Part shown: positions 62,998 to 64,000 of the stretch, piece by piece | Layout of the letters: the number at the start of each line of letters is the position of its first letter | How positions within the stretch are numbered: position 1 is the stretch's first letter | NCBI GenBank assembly: GCA_027886175.1 | Contig: JAJNNQ010000142.1 | Span: forward strand, 2,238,501-2,302,500 | Reading direction: 5' to 3' | Length of the DNA stretch: 64,000 nucleotides | Origin: Phylloscopus collybita | Lineage: Eukaryota > Chordata > Aves > Passeriformes > Phylloscopidae | Program-made: the position numbers and the translations under genes | Notes under the pieces: generated by a model | What the model was told of the DNA's origin: nothing | Seen by the model: the letters and a program-made list of their open reading frames with translations, nothing else | The model's database searches: none

Positions 62998-64000
62998 GAA
63001 TTTTCCACCAGTTGGAAGTTTGTCTGCCCTTGTAGTGCCAAAGGCCTTCTGCAAACTGACTTAAGGAACGTAGGGTGTATAATTTCGTTTCCCATGGAAA
63101 TGGGCCACTGATCGTGTCTAATGCTGTCTGCCTGCCACTGGGCTTATGCCTGCTAAAATTCCATGCAAATGAGGATATCTCGCAGATGCCATTTACCACC
63201 AGATGAAAGTTTGCCTGCCCTTGTAGTGGCAAAGGCCTCCTAAAATCTGACATCGGGAACGTGGTTTGGAGACTTTGGTTTCCCATGGAAAAGGACCACC
63301 GTTCGCATCTAATGCTGTCTGCCTGGCACTGTGGTGATGACTGCTGAAGTTCCATACAAATGAGGATATCTCCCAGGTGCAATCTACCACCAGGTGGAAG
63401 CTTCTCTGCCCTTGTAGTCCCAAAGGCCTCCTTTAAACTGACATCAGGACGTCGGGGTGGAGACTTTGGTTTCCCATAGAAATGGGCCACCGCTCATGTC
63501 TAATGCTGTCTGCCTGCCACTGGCCTTCTTCCTACTAAAATTCCACTAAATTTCCATAGAAATGAAGGTATCTCCCAGGTGCAATCTACAACCAGATGGA
63601 AGTTTCTCTGCCCTTATATTGGATAACACCTCCTACAAAGTGACATCAGCAACGTGGGGTGGAGATTTTGGTTTCCCATGGAAAAGGGCCACCGTCCGTG
63701 TCTACTGCTGTCTGCCTGCCACTGGGGTTATACCTGCTGAAATTCCTCACAAATGAGGATATCTCCCAGATGGAATCTGCCACCAGTTAAAAGTTTGTCG
63801 GCCCTTCTAGTGCCAAAGTCCTCCTAAAAACTGACATCAGGAACGTGGGGTGGAGACTTTGGTTTCCCAAGGAAATGGGCCACCCTTCGTGTCTAATGCT
63901 GTCTGCCTGCCACTGGGCTTCTGCCTTCTGAAATTCCATACAAATGAGGATATCTCCCCGATGCAATCTACCACCAGACGGAACTTTGTCGTCCCTCAAA
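62970..64000 (+). repeat. 40.9-kb-offset duplication, second member (continues past the window)
   Basis: Colinear with 22,024-23,054 to the last base of the window and nearly identical. To the left the match stops at once (ATT against ATA before CCCTACA). Because it reproduces the start of the diverged right-arm zone, it looks like the beginning of a second round of the whole LTR-plus-HOR region. Confidence 0.9.

Noticed and set aside
1..64000. CENP-B box
   Set aside because: The GTTCGTGTCTAATGCTG block begins with TTCG but lacks the required A and the CGGG end. No good match was seen in either orientation.
1..64000. CRISPR array
   Set aside because: Regular repeats are present, but the unit is about 190 bp with no unique spacers, and the context is a eukaryotic satellite.
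1..64000. Identification as a named satellite or species
   Set aside because: Satellites of about 190 bp occur in several vertebrate lineages and I could not match this one with confidence from memory. A Dfam/RepBase or genome search is needed.

Overview
This window is satellite DNA from end to end, apart from one 368-bp retroviral LTR. I find no protein-coding gene, tRNA, rRNA or CRISPR array. The basic unit is a monomer in two lengths, about 191 bp and about 202 bp; the longer form carries an extra 11-bp AAAATT-containing block. The organism is a eukaryote. The LTR, with 6-bp target duplications typical of ERVK-like (class II) endogenous retroviruses, suggests a vertebrate, most likely a mammal. 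I cannot name the species or the satellite family. A centromeric or pericentromeric location is plausible but is not shown by the sequence.

Layout. (1) 1-16,166: satellite on the minus strand (taking the orientation with TTTCCCATGGAAA and GAGGATATCTCCC as plus). Its core is a higher-order repeat (HOR) of 17-18 monomers (2,818-6,133; 6,134-9,630; 9,631-13,125; partial from 13,126), preceded by a shortened copy and followed by diverged monomers. (2) 16,166/16,167: an orientation switch in the middle of a monomer, inside a perfect 13-bp inverted repeat. (3) 16,167-27,065: plus-strand, diverged monomers with old internal duplications (offsets of 2,887, 3,483 and 1,179 bp) and the solo LTR at 26,203-26,570. 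(4) 27,066-62,788: four copies of a much larger, homogenised HOR. (5) 62,970-64,000: a near-identical copy of 22,024-23,054, at an offset of 40,946 bp.

The main result is the arithmetic of the large HOR. Its copies are 7,732, 10,577, 9,006 and 8,408 bp. All reduce to one 7,431-bp base unit plus n copies of a 1,572-bp, 8-monomer sub-block (n = 0, 2, 1, 1), after visible small events: an extra 201-bp monomer, a 101-bp templated insertion, a few single-base indels, and a 595-bp (three-monomer) deletion. The array is therefore organised on four nested scales: an 11-bp block, the 191/202-bp monomer, the 1,572-bp block within the 7.4-10.6-kb HOR, and a probable 40.9-kb super-unit that would include the LTR and the whole HOR domain.

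The two arms share the same order of distinctive monomers in opposite orientations, so they descend from one ancestral HOR that was later inverted and homogenised separately. The translated open frames across the window are by-products of the repeat and are not annotated as genes.
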